DNA of 64,000 nucleotides. It comes from Zhongshania sp. R06B22 (GTDB taxonomy: Bacteria > Pseudomonadota > Gammaproteobacteria > Pseudomonadales > Spongiibacteraceae). The translations under genes were made by a program, and so were the position numbers. Shown piece after piece: positions 8,366-16,483 of this stretch. The DNA lies in contig NZ_JBFRYB010000001.1 of the NCBI RefSeq assembly GCF_040892595.1, positions 2,418,001-2,482,000 of the forward strand. Reading direction: 5' to 3'. Numbering within the stretch: the stretch's first letter is position 1; each line of letters starts with the position of its first letter. The notes under the pieces are model-generated. The model ran no database searches and had not been told where the DNA came from. It saw nothing but the letters and a program-made list of their open reading frames with translations.

Positions 8366-9503
8366 TGACGCCATGAAATATGTCGATGAATTTCGCGATC
8401 CGCAGCTTGCGAAACGGCTGCTGGCCGAGATTTCAGCCATGCTGCCATCATTAATGACAGGCCGTCAGCGGCCATTGCAAATCATGGAAGTGTGCGGGGG
8501 GCATACCCACAGTATTTTTCGCTTTGGTCTCAATGACCTTCTCCCGCCTGAAATTGAATTTGTTCACGGCCCCGGCTGCCCAGTCTGCGTATTGCCTATG
8601 GGCCGCATCGATGACTGTCTGGCCATCGCTAACAACAGCAATGTAATTATCGCCAGCTTTGGTGACGCTATGCGAGTACCGGGGTCAGCTCAAAGCCTGT
8701 TGCAAGCACGGGCCCTTGGCGCGGACATTCGCATGGTCTACTCCCCTGCCGACGCACTTGAATTAGCACGCAAAAACCCGCACAAAGAAGTGGTGTTTTT
8801 TGCACTGGGATTTGAAACCACCATGCCCGGTACCGCGTTTACGGTATTGAATGCGGCACGAGAAAAAATTGCCAATTTCTCAGTGTTTTGCAATCACATC
8901 ACTATCGTCTCTACTATCAAAGCGATCCTAGATTCCCCTGATATGCGCCTAGATGGCTTTCTCGGCCCCGGTCATGTCAGCATGATTATTGGCACTAAAG
9001 TCTTTGATTTTATCCCCCAAGACTATCGCCTGCCCTTTGTGGTGGCAGGTTTTGAACCCCTGGATATTCTGCAATCCATTTATATGGTTTTACTGCAACT
9101 ACAGAGCAAACAGCCCCATGTGGAGAACCAATATTCACGGGTGGTGCAATCCGGTGGCAGTGCTCAGGCGCTGTCAGCTATCGGCGAGGTTTTTCGGCTC
9201 AGAGATATGTTTGAGTGGCGTGGTCTTGGCTCAATCAATCACTCGGCGGTCATGCTGGCGCCTGAGTTTACTAAATTTGATGCCGAACAGCGTTTTAGTG
9301 TGCCAAATATCAGCATTGCAGATCCAAAGTCCTGTCAGTGCGGAGAGGTGCTAAAGGGTGTGATAAAACCCATGGAGTGCAAAGTTTTTGGCAATCCATG
9401 CACGCCCGAATCACCGTTGGGCGCACTTATGGTGTCCTCCGAGGGGGCCTGTGCCGCCTATTACAATTACGGAAAGCAGCGTATGGGGGCCAAGCGTGTC
9501 TAA
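8358..9503 (+). CDS. hypD: Hydrogenase Fe(CN)2CO assembly protein HypD
   Basis: HypD, 381 aa, is the [4Fe-4S] scaffold on which, with HypC and HypE, cyanide is added to iron. Visible signatures are MEVCGGHTH, FVHGPGCPVCVLP (redox-active cysteines) and FFALGFETTMPGTA. A C-terminal cysteine group around KSCQCGEVLKG, MECKVFGNPCTPESP supplies Fe-S ligands. The length is typical. It overlaps the SIS gene by 8 nt and hypE by 8 nt. Confidence 0.96.
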   Translation: MPNDAMKYVDEFRDPQLAKRLLAEISAMLPSLMTGRQRPLQIMEVCGGHTHSIFRFGLNDLLPPEIEFVHGPGCPVCVLPMGRIDDCLAIANNSNVIIASFGDAMRVPGSAQSLLQARALGADIRMVYSPADALELARKNPHKEVVFFALGFETTMPGTAFTVLNAAREKIANFSVFCNHITIVSTIKAILDSPDMRLDGFLGPGHVSMIIGTKVFDFIPQDYRLPFVVAGFEPLDILQSIYMVLLQLQSKQPHVENQYSRVVQSGGSAQALSAIGEVFRLRDMFEWRGLGSINHSAVMLAPEFTKFDAEQRFSVPNISIADPKSCQCGEVLKGVIKPMECKVFGNPCTPESPLGALMVSSEGACAAYYNYGKQRMGAKRV

Positions 9504-10539
9504 ATCGCCAATACGCCCTTTGGGTGACACCATAAACCTCTCCCACGGCAGCGGCGGCCGTGACATGCATCGGCTATTAGAGCAGCTGATTTTACCCACT
9601 CTATGTTCCGGCCCTATCGATGATGGCGATGCCGCCAGTATTGCCATGGCGGAACTCATCAACCAAGGTGATCGCCTAGCCTTCACTACAGACTCCTATA
9701 CCATTACCCCGCTGGTCTTTCCCGGCGGTGATATCGGCTCCTTGGCAGTCAATGGCACAGTCAATGATTTGGCTATGTCTGGCGCGATACCGCGATACTT
9801 AAGCTGCGCACTGATTATTGAAGAAGGATTTTCAATCAAGGCCTTGAGCAGTATTTTGCAATCCATGCGCACCGCTGCTGACCAAGCGAATATTCGAATT
9901 ATTGCCGGCGATACTAAGGTCGTCCATCGAGGTGCAGCCGATGGTTTATTTATCAATACCGCCGGTATTGGCGTGATTCCTAGCAAGCGCCAATTGGGCC
10001 GCGAACATATTCGCAACGACGACATAGTTATCGTCAGTGGTTTTATTGGCGATCACGGCGCTGCCGTGCTAGCCGCCCGCGACGAATTGCAATTGGCTAT
10101 CCCGGTTGACAGTGATTGCCAGCCCCTGCATGTTTTGACCGAAGCACTGCTTAGCGTCTGCCCCAATACACGCATTATGCGCGATGCCACCCGTGGCGGC
10201 GTGGCCAGCGTACTAAATGAATTAATTGCGGATTCTTCTTTTGGCATACAAATCATGGAAACTTTGATCCCAGTCAGGCCGGTGGTTCGCGGTGCCTGTG
10301 AAATACTTGGCTTGGATCCCCTCTACCTTGCCAATGAAGGCACGATGGTCGCGATTATTCCTGAACAGGATGAACAGCCCGCCCTGGCGGCAATGCAGGC
10401 TCAAGCAGCGGGCGTCCACGCCAGACGAATTGGCAAGGTAACGGACCATTATCCGGGACTGGTGTCGCTACTGACCCAAATGGGTGGCGAGCGTTTGATC
10501 GACATACCTAGTGGCGAGCTACTGCCGCGAATTTGTTAA
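9496..10539 (+). CDS. hypE: Hydrogenase maturation protein HypE (thiocarboxamide dehydratase)
   Basis: I chose the GTG at 9496, which has a GGGGGC site upstream and an 8-nt overlap with hypD. The frame is open to an ATG at 9388, but that stretch lies inside hypD and is not HypE-like. Product 347 aa, a PurM/ThiL-fold ATPase. INLSHGSGGRDMHRL is the nucleotide-binding start, followed by FTTDSYTITPLVFPGGDIG and GDTKVVHRG. The protein ends PRIC: the terminal Cys accepts the carbamoyl group from HypF and is dehydrated to the cyanide donor. All key elements are intact. Confidence 0.95.
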   Translation: MSKSPIRPLGDTINLSHGSGGRDMHRLLEQLILPTLCSGPIDDGDAASIAMAELINQGDRLAFTTDSYTITPLVFPGGDIGSLAVNGTVNDLAMSGAIPRYLSCALIIEEGFSIKALSSILQSMRTAADQANIRIIAGDTKVVHRGAADGLFINTAGIGVIPSKRQLGREHIRNDDIVIVSGFIGDHGAAVLAARDELQLAIPVDSDCQPLHVLTEALLSVCPNTRIMRDATRGGVASVLNELIADSSFGIQIMETLIPVRPVVRGACEILGLDPLYLANEGTMVAIIPEQDEQPALAAMQAQAAGVHARRIGKVTDHYPGLVSLLTQMGGERLIDIPSGELLPRIC

Positions 10540-10587
10540 AGAAGATAGAAACGCTACACCCTGTGATGACTTTTAGGAAAAGTACGC

Positions 10588-11649
10588 ATGAAACAACAAG
10601 GCAAACTGGATATTGATTTTTCCGATACGCAGTATCAGAAAATACTCAATGGGATCCAAAGTGATACCTCTCCATTGCTATGCGTCGGGCTGATCAAAAT
10701 AGCGGATGGTCAACGTATTAGCGCGCAAAGCAACAGTGAGAACGTCAACAAGCCAGGTGAAGTCTGGCTGTCATTAGCCGACACATTTTTTGGTGACGGC
10801 AGTCAAACTATGACGGACCTGCCCGAGGCCGCGCAGATCATTGCACTGCGCTTTAACAAAGATTATTTTGTTGGCCTGCGCCATGAAACAGTGCAGAAAA
10901 ATGTGGCTGCGCTGCTTCGTGATGAGAATCATCTAGGCCCTGCTAGCCGTGACGTTAAATTGAGAATACATAGTCACACTGACGCCATCAGCCAGTCTCC
11001 TGGCGACTATGTCTGCCTTGATCGCAGCGGTGTTCGAGTTGGCTCTGAACTCGTCAATACTGGCACTGCCGGCCAACTATGCAGTTCAGACGAATGTGCA
11101 AATGCTATCTTACAAAACTTTTTGGTAGATGGCTGTATCCCTTCTCTTACGCCACTGCTATCCGAAAATAATATTGATGCGTCAACTTTAAATGAAGTCT
11201 ATTTTGAAAGCGAAAAACACAAGGTGCTTTACAAGCGCGTACGCTTTTTACCTGATTACATTTTTATTATGGCCAGCCAGACCGAAATTAGCGTAGAGCA
11301 ATTTTACCTAAAAATGCGTAACTGCTCAGACAATATCTTGCGCTATCACATCGAAAAAATTCTTGCTGCAGGCATACACACCGACTTGAGTTTGGCTCAA
11401 GATGACCAAAGCTGGCAACATATCGTTCAGGCATTGCGGGAACAGGATGACGAGGATTTACTTGGCCTGCTGGAGACCGGTGGTTTCGCTAATCACAGCA
11501 TAGGCGGAACAAATAATGACGACCACGGTGATATCGTGTTGCGTTGTGCCGAGTGCATTTATTATTACCCCAACAGAAAATGGTGTGATTTGCCGGAGTT
11601 ACCTGTGCCGGTGGAACCACACTGGTATTGCAAATTGTGGAAGCTTTAA
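10588..11649 (+). CDS. Uncharacterised hydrogenase-operon protein with C-terminal four-Cys motif
   Basis: I do not recognise a named family for this 353-aa soluble protein. The first ~310 residues have no signal peptide or membrane segment, with scattered acidic and helical stretches. The last 34 residues carry C320-x2-C323-x9-C333-x14-C348-KLW with flanking aromatics (YYYP, HWYC). The spacing and the C-terminal WYCKLW resemble HiPIP-type or other small Fe-S/zinc-binding tails, so metal binding is likely but the metal is unknown. It lies 48 nt after hypE and 6 nt before hypA, inside the maturation genes, so a role in hydrogenase assembly or electron transfer is inferred. Confidence 0.8.
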   Translation: MKQQGKLDIDFSDTQYQKILNGIQSDTSPLLCVGLIKIADGQRISAQSNSENVNKPGEVWLSLADTFFGDGSQTMTDLPEAAQIIALRFNKDYFVGLRHETVQKNVAALLRDENHLGPASRDVKLRIHSHTDAISQSPGDYVCLDRSGVRVGSELVNTGTAGQLCSSDECANAILQNFLVDGCIPSLTPLLSENNIDASTLNEVYFESEKHKVLYKRVRFLPDYIFIMASQTEISVEQFYLKMRNCSDNILRYHIEKILAAGIHTDLSLAQDDQSWQHIVQALREQDDEDLLGLLETGGFANHSIGGTNNDDHGDIVLRCAECIYYYPNRKWCDLPELPVPVEPHWYCKLWKL

Positions 11650-11655
11650 ACTGCC

Positions 11656-11985
11656 ATGCACGAATTAGGCATCACCCGTAATATTGTCGATATCGTCAGC
11701 AAGGCGGCGGAAGGTCGCAGAGTGTTACGAGTACAGTTAAAGATTGGGGAGCTCAGTGCTATTTATCCTGATTCCATCGCTTTCTGCTTTGATGTTTGTT
11801 GCAAAAATACAGTATTAGAAGGCGCTAAATTAGACATAATGATGATTGCTGGCTGCCTTCGCTGCCGCCAATGTCACACCGAAACCACAAGTAAAACACT
11901 GTATGGCCAATGTGTTTGTGGCTCAAAGGACTTACAGTGTATTGCCGGGCAAGAATTACTGATCGGCGACATTGAATTGGATTAG
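11656..11985 (+). CDS. hypA: Hydrogenase nickel incorporation protein HypA
   Basis: HypA, 109 aa, delivers nickel with HypB. It starts MHELGI, with His2 and the N-terminus as nickel ligands, and keeps the VQLKIGELSAIYPDSIAFCFD core. The zinc loop is unusual: a normal CRQC pair is followed by QCVCGS, where most HypA proteins have CPxCGS, so the second pair is spaced CxC with an extra Cys earlier (GCLRC). Zinc could still be bound by a shifted set. It starts six nucleotides after the four-Cys protein. Confidence 0.93.
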   Translation: MHELGITRNIVDIVSKAAEGRRVLRVQLKIGELSAIYPDSIAFCFDVCCKNTVLEGAKLDIMMIAGCLRCRQCHTETTSKTLYGQCVCGSKDLQCIAGQELLIGDIELD

Positions 11986-11993
11986 GAAAAGTT

Positions 11994-12794
11994 ATGTGTA
12001 CCGTGTGCGGCTGTTCAGACAATACCCAAACCCAAATCGATGGCAACACCCTGTTTCGCTATCAAGCGCAAGCCTTGCCGATAAAGCTGAAACAACAGCA
12101 TCACAGTGCAGATCATTATCACGAACACTCGCCTGAAAAAATCAGCCTTGAGCATGACCTACTGGCAAAAAATGACGGTCTTGCGAAACACAATCGGCAA
12201 AATTTAATTCAACGCGGGGTGTTCACTTTAAACCTTCTTAGCAGCCCAGGTGCCGGTAAAACTCGAATTTTGGAACGAACAATTGCGGACCTCGGCTCAC
12301 GCTTTTGCTGTCAAGTTATTGAAGGTGATCAAGCCACTGAGCAAGACGCCAACCGCATACGCAAAGCCGGCGCAGCGGCCGTACAAATCAATACCGGCAA
12401 TGGCTGCCATCTTGAGGCTGATATGCTGGCCAGCGCCGTAGACATTCTTAAGCCCCCGCAAGGTGCGCTGCTGTTTGTAGAAAATGTCGGCAATTTAGTC
12501 TGCCCCGCCCTATTCGATTTGGGTGAGCACCGCCGGGTGGTCATCTTATCGATTACAGAGGGTGAAGATAAACCTATCAAATATCCCTATATTTTCCACG
12601 GCGCAGATCTTTTGCTGATCAACAAAATGGATTTACTCCCCCACCTAGAGTTCGATTTAGATGCGTGTATCAATTACGCAAAAACCGTCAATCCCTCATT
12701 AACAATTCTGTGCATTTCCGCTCAATCCGGCGAGGGCTTTGCTGCTTGGTATCAATGGTTGGCGGCAGAGCTTAAATCGCTGCCCAAACAATAG
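11994..12794 (+). CDS. hypB: Hydrogenase nickel incorporation GTPase HypB
   Basis: HypB, 266 aa, is the GTPase that drives nickel transfer into the large subunit. It has the N-terminal CTVCGC high-affinity nickel motif, then a short His-rich stretch (QQHHSADHYHEH, about 35-45) suited to nickel storage. The P-loop SSPGAGKT is at 83-90, followed by EGDQATEQDA, NTGNGCHLEAD (metal-site Cys-His), and NKMD for guanine specificity. It is the last gene of the operon on this strand; the next gene is convergent. Confidence 0.96.
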   Translation: MCTVCGCSDNTQTQIDGNTLFRYQAQALPIKLKQQHHSADHYHEHSPEKISLEHDLLAKNDGLAKHNRQNLIQRGVFTLNLLSSPGAGKTRILERTIADLGSRFCCQVIEGDQATEQDANRIRKAGAAAVQINTGNGCHLEADMLASAVDILKPPQGALLFVENVGNLVCPALFDLGEHRRVVILSITEGEDKPIKYPYIFHGADLLLINKMDLLPHLEFDLDACINYAKTVNPSLTILCISAQSGEGFAAWYQWLAAELKSLPKQ

Positions 12795-12901
12795 CGCCCT
12801 GTTGAATTTTTTAGCCAGACACATTCCCAGTAATGACCATTAATAATCCATAAAGTAAAAATATTAGCTGCTGTTTTTATTCAGCCACCAGAGACTAAAT
12901 C

Positions 12902-12918
12902 GGCCCGTACAGCGGGCC
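12902..12918. terminator. GC-rich hairpin between convergent operons
   Basis: GGCCCG - TACAG - CGGGCC forms a 6-bp stem in the 177-nt gap between the hypB stop and the stop of the convergent envelope gene. No T-run follows on either strand, so intrinsic termination is weakly supported. Nothing else is apparent in the gap. Confidence 0.4.
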
Positions 12919-12971
12919 AAAGTACATTCACGACATCGAAATGAAAGTCGATTCGTAGCTGACCGCAAGAA

Positions 12972-14813
12972 TCAAAAATAGCGAGTAATCGACAACTGCA
13001 GCGTGTTCTCAGGAGCAGCATCGACGGTATCTGCCCTGCGCGCTTCTAGCCGCAGCGCAAAATCACTACCCAATGTCTGCGTTGCTGAAAGTGCTGCATG
13101 ACCATAAGCACCACTGTCACCAAGCACGCTGTCGCGGTAGGCAAGTGCAACATTCATTTGTAGCGTATCGCTTACGATTATTTGCATCCCTACATCGACC
13201 GCTGCAGCCAGCTGATAGGCATCATCTAAACTGTTGCCGGCGCGGACAGAACCGCCAGCAAGTGCAAAGACAATAGCCCGCTCGCCAGCATCTAGTCCCA
13301 GCGCGCGACCATACTGATACTCCGCCACGGCGGTCAAACCATCGCTTGCATTGCGGTCAGCGCCAAAATAGCGGTATCTAGCCAAGTCCCAGGTTCCGGC
13401 TATCGGCGTCGGCAAAAAGTAAGACTGCAATAGCAGCACACTGTCTAGCTGCAAGCTGCGCTGCTCATCAATACCCAGAGCAAAGCCAATCAAGTCATTG
13501 GCCGTGCTAAGGGGCTGGCCGCGCCCATGGTCCGTAATACTATGCCCTGCCCCGCCGTATTCTAGAGAATATCGAGAGCCTGTCGATGTAGCCCTTGCGC
13601 TCATCGACAGCTGACTCGGATTATGAAGCTGCTCCGGATAGAATTCCGGGCGTATTTCTAGCGGCTCGCCGGGTGGCAAACGTCGGCGCAACTCAAGCAA
13701 ATAACCGTATTTAGGAGGCATAACCCGACCAATCATTCGATTGGCGCGGGTCTCGCGGTAACGGTAATAATCAATCGCCAGATCGAGCACCGCGGCCTGC
13801 TGCGTTTCAGAGTAGTTTTCTAGTTGCGTGGCTACAGAAATGTCGACTGCGATAGCCATTGCCAACGCCTGCTGAGAGGATGTCAATTGTGCCTCGCGCT
13901 CAGGAATCGTGCCGGCTGGGTCGGACGTACGAAATCGCTGCGCGCGAATTAGGCCTCGACTATGCAGCGCTCGCACCAAGGCGCTGGGTACATTTCGGGT
14001 CTGCATGGCAAACGAGCTCTGCAGCGAGGGATGACCTGAGACCTGCAGCGTGCGCAACAACTCGGCCGTGCAATTCTCTGAGAGGTAATTATAGCCAAGG
14101 GTGAGATCCCGCAACTCGTAAATATGATCAGCTACGGCTTGCACCTGTTCAGGACTGAAATCCAGCGCATACTCAAAAATTGAACGACCGGCGTCGCCAA
14201 TGTAATTCAAATAAGTCTTGGTATAGCTTTCTAAGCTATACACACTGGCCGTAGGCCATAGATCGGCTATACCGCCCGCTGGCGCGTAATTGTGCGCGGT
14301 AAGATCAAGTAGACGGCGGTCATCATCAAGCGGTCCTCGATCTAAACGCAAAGCAACATGGGCAAAACCGCTGCGAGCGGAGAAACCCCGAGGCTCAATG
14401 TAAATAAAGGTGATAGCAGTAACCGCCGCAAAGCGGCGATACGCTTGGTAATCTTTGCAATCCTCTAGTGCGGCTTCATCTAGCCGCGCGGGGAAGCGCT
14501 GAGCAAGATAGCGGAAGCGAGCGGGAAAGCGGCAAACTCGCCAGTCTTTATCATCAAGACCGTCGACCAGCTCAGACTCGAAGGCTGCGAGGTTTGCGAC
14601 AAGCTCCGCATTCGGGTCCTCTCTGCCGCGCTCGCTGGCAAAGAACAGCGGCGATACGGCGTGAGAATGCGCCGTCCCCAACCATCCAGCCGAGGTGTAA
14701 TGCATCAGCGCCAGCCATCGCGGATCGGGATCGGGATCGGGCACTGGCGCCCTGGCCCAAGCCCCGCAGCTAAACGCTGACAGCAGCAGTAAACAAAGCA
14801 GGCGCAAGGTCAT
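12972..14813 (-). CDS. Lnb/DUF4105-domain periplasmic protein with C-terminal beta-barrel-like region
   Basis: A 613-aa exported protein: residues 1-20 are a signal peptide (LLCLLLLSAFSCGAWA), followed by a short PDPDPDP run. Residues ~130-260 fit the DUF4105/Lnb N-terminal periplasmic domain, with SGFAHVALRL (His152) and YNYLSENCTAEL (Cys248). A Lnb lipoprotein transacylase gave this domain its name, but whether this protein acylates anything is unknown. The C-terminal ~230 residues alternate hydrophobic and polar residues (YSLEYGGAG, LDSVLLLQSY, LRLEARRAD) and end SITRYF. A terminal Phe is typical of outer-membrane barrels assembled by BAM. Its start overlaps the upstream stop (ATGA), so it is the distal gene of a four-gene operon. 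Confidence 0.8.
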   Translation of the reverse strand: MTLRLLCLLLLSAFSCGAWARAPVPDPDPDPRWLALMHYTSAGWLGTAHSHAVSPLFFASERGREDPNAELVANLAAFESELVDGLDDKDWRVCRFPARFRYLAQRFPARLDEAALEDCKDYQAYRRFAAVTAITFIYIEPRGFSARSGFAHVALRLDRGPLDDDRRLLDLTAHNYAPAGGIADLWPTASVYSLESYTKTYLNYIGDAGRSIFEYALDFSPEQVQAVADHIYELRDLTLGYNYLSENCTAELLRTLQVSGHPSLQSSFAMQTRNVPSALVRALHSRGLIRAQRFRTSDPAGTIPEREAQLTSSQQALAMAIAVDISVATQLENYSETQQAAVLDLAIDYYRYRETRANRMIGRVMPPKYGYLLELRRRLPPGEPLEIRPEFYPEQLHNPSQLSMSARATSTGSRYSLEYGGAGHSITDHGRGQPLSTANDLIGFALGIDEQRSLQLDSVLLLQSYFLPTPIAGTWDLARYRYFGADRNASDGLTAVAEYQYGRALGLDAGERAIVFALAGGSVRAGNSLDDAYQLAAAVDVGMQIIVSDTLQMNVALAYRDSVLGDSGAYGHAALSATQTLGSDFALRLEARRADTVDAAPENTLQLSITRYF

Positions 14814-15181
14814 TGCTGACTGAAATCAGTCAATACCTTACGATCTGCCACGCAGCCTTCGAGGTAAACCTGAGTCGCCTCAGCGGCTGTTACTACAATA
14901 CGAGAAGTCATACAGCCCGCCAATGCCTGTAAGCGCTGGGCTGGGCCCGCGCCAAAGGAATCAGATAACTCTGGCGCTAGCGCCAACCGCAGTGCCGCAA
15001 ATGGCCCAACCCCGCGGGCGAGGTCAGTAGCCAATACCGACCAGCCTTGGTAGAGCGCCTGTGAAGAACGGCGATCTAAACTCGACAACTCATCGCTCAA
15101 TGCTGCGTCGGACGGTCCGATTAACAGCAGAAGCCAAAAGTGCAAGGCTCGACGATATGGCCGTGAATGATACCAAGGCAT
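14810..15181 (-). CDS. Small exported protein of the envelope operon, unknown function
   Basis: 123 aa with an N-terminal hydrophobic segment (ALHFWLLLLIGPSDAALS) that reads as a signal peptide. The mature part is helical, with two cysteines (AGCMTS, EGCVAD) that could form a disulphide. I do not recognise the family. It overlaps the Lnb-domain gene by 4 nt (ATGA), so the two are probably translated together and may form one envelope system. Confidence 0.65.
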   Translation of the reverse strand: MPWYHSRPYRRALHFWLLLLIGPSDAALSDELSSLDRRSSQALYQGWSVLATDLARGVGPFAALRLALAPELSDSFGAGPAQRLQALAGCMTSRIVVTAAEATQVYLEGCVADRKVLTDFSQQ

Positions 15182-15197
15182 ATTGAGCTGTACTTAG

Positions 15198-15656
15198 TTA
15201 ATCCCAAGTACTGTCAGCATACTTTTTCCGGTAAAGTAGCATGACCTCTTGCGTCGCTTCCACCTCCGCATGCCCATCGTTACCCCTAGCAAAAGATTGA
15301 TAAGTGTCGACAACATTGCCGCCTACATCTCGAACAGTGACGGTCGTTGTTACTGTGTCGGGTGGTGGAGAAGACGTGGTGCCAGCCTCACGCTTAGTTT
15401 CTAAAGATACTTCCGGGAGCTCCCCAGGCTCCGAAAGCACTACAGTCACTGAAGGATTGTCGTGAGTTGTAATCGGAATTGGATTCGATTTTGAAGTAGA
15501 TTTTGTAGTCGATTTTGGCTCCACTTTAACTCCGGACGTCACGCCAGGCATATTACCTTGTAGGCCCGGCGGGGCGGATTGCCCAGCGACGACATGAAGG
15601 CTCATAGTGCAAAGCAGCGAAGCAAAGGCGATACGTTTTATATTCATTTGAAACAT
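15198..15656 (-). CDS. Small exported Ser/Thr/Pro-rich protein, unknown function
   Basis: About 152 aa. An internal ATG nine bases in (15647), preceded by AGGATG, is an equally good start and gives a clean signal peptide (MNIKRIAFASLLCTMSLHVVAG). The mature part begins with a low-complexity Ser/Thr/Lys segment (STTKSTSKSN) and a Thr/Val-rich strand-like region, then an acidic C-terminus. No family recognised. It is the second gene of the operon, 14 nt after the outer-membrane-like protein. Confidence 0.6.
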   Translation of the reverse strand: MFQMNIKRIAFASLLCTMSLHVVAGQSAPPGLQGNMPGVTSGVKVEPKSTTKSTSKSNPIPITTHDNPSVTVVLSEPGELPEVSLETKREAGTTSSPPPDTVTTTVTVRDVGGNVVDTYQSFARGNDGHAEVEATQEVMLLYRKKYADSTWD

Positions 15657-15670
15657 CCTATTAAATCCTC

Positions 15671-16483
15671 TTAAAACAACGGAAAGCCGATACCAATACC
15701 AAATGTCACCACTGGCCCGGCACCAGTCTCAACCCTGTTTAACACATCGGTGGCGCCCAAACTGGCCGTGATCGGCAAGCTGCGAAACGGTAGAAAGGAG
15801 AAAGCAGCGTTTAGCAGGCTGGAGTTGGCATCCAGTACGAGTGCTGTTCTGGCGGAGGGTTTAAACGCTATAGCGGCAAAAGGCGCTATCTCAGCCCCCT
15901 CAGTGCGCCCAAGGCTATCTACTGTCCGCAGACGTCCGTCACCACCGCCGACAGTCAAAGTGATCCGGGAAAACTGATCCACGCCGACTTGGGTGAGAAG
16001 GAATGTTTTAGTCACTGCGACATAAGTAGTGGTCTCGGTATCAAGATCTTTAGCCGTGCCCCAGGTGCCAAAATTTTCCACGCCAATAGCAATACTGCCC
16101 CAGCCCTCGGGTAATACCCGGTGCCACACCGCGTTAAAAGAACCACTGTCGGCAAACTCGTCCGTCAGGCTAATGATTGCCATGCTTAAATCGAGCGCAC
16201 CAAAGGTCTGACGAGGATCGAAAAAACCCGCGCCCAACACCATCGACCCATCGTAATCCTTAGACACACTTGGGTCAGGGTTTAAGTAGGCAAGGCCCAA
16301 ACCAGCATAAGCGATGCCATTAGATGCGCCGCTCCCGGTTGGAGAGCCGGCAGAAATACCAGTGCCGCCCACCAAGGGAACCTGTCCCCGAGCATTAGCA
16401 ACCTGTCCCTGCGCAAATACCGCGCTAGAAGTCAAACTAGCCAACAGCGTCAAGCCCGCCAAAGCGGGAGAATATCGAAACAT
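15671..16483 (-). CDS. Probable outer-membrane beta-barrel protein, unknown family
   Basis: 270 aa with a clear signal peptide (LTLLASLTSSAVFAQ) and Gly-rich alternating strands throughout (GIAYAGLGLAYL, SMVLGAGFF, ITLTVGGGDGRL). The protein ends FGIGIGFPLF, a C-terminal Phe consistent with an outer-membrane barrel. I cannot name the family. It is the first gene of the four-gene envelope operon, with AAGG about 8 nt before the ATG. The promoter is expected in the AT-rich sequence around 16500-16720. Confidence 0.65.
   Translation of the reverse strand: MFRYSPALAGLTLLASLTSSAVFAQGQVANARGQVPLVGGTGISAGSPTGSGASNGIAYAGLGLAYLNPDPSVSKDYDGSMVLGAGFFDPRQTFGALDLSMAIISLTDEFADSGSFNAVWHRVLPEGWGSIAIGVENFGTWGTAKDLDTETTTYVAVTKTFLLTQVGVDQFSRITLTVGGGDGRLRTVDSLGRTEGAEIAPFAAIAFKPSARTALVLDANSSLLNAAFSFLPFRSLPITASLGATDVLNRVETGAGPVVTFGIGIGFPLF

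Noticed and set aside
9388-9495. Longer HypE start
   Set aside because: The extra 36 residues fall inside hypD and are unlike HypE; GTG at 9496 has a good ribosome-binding site.
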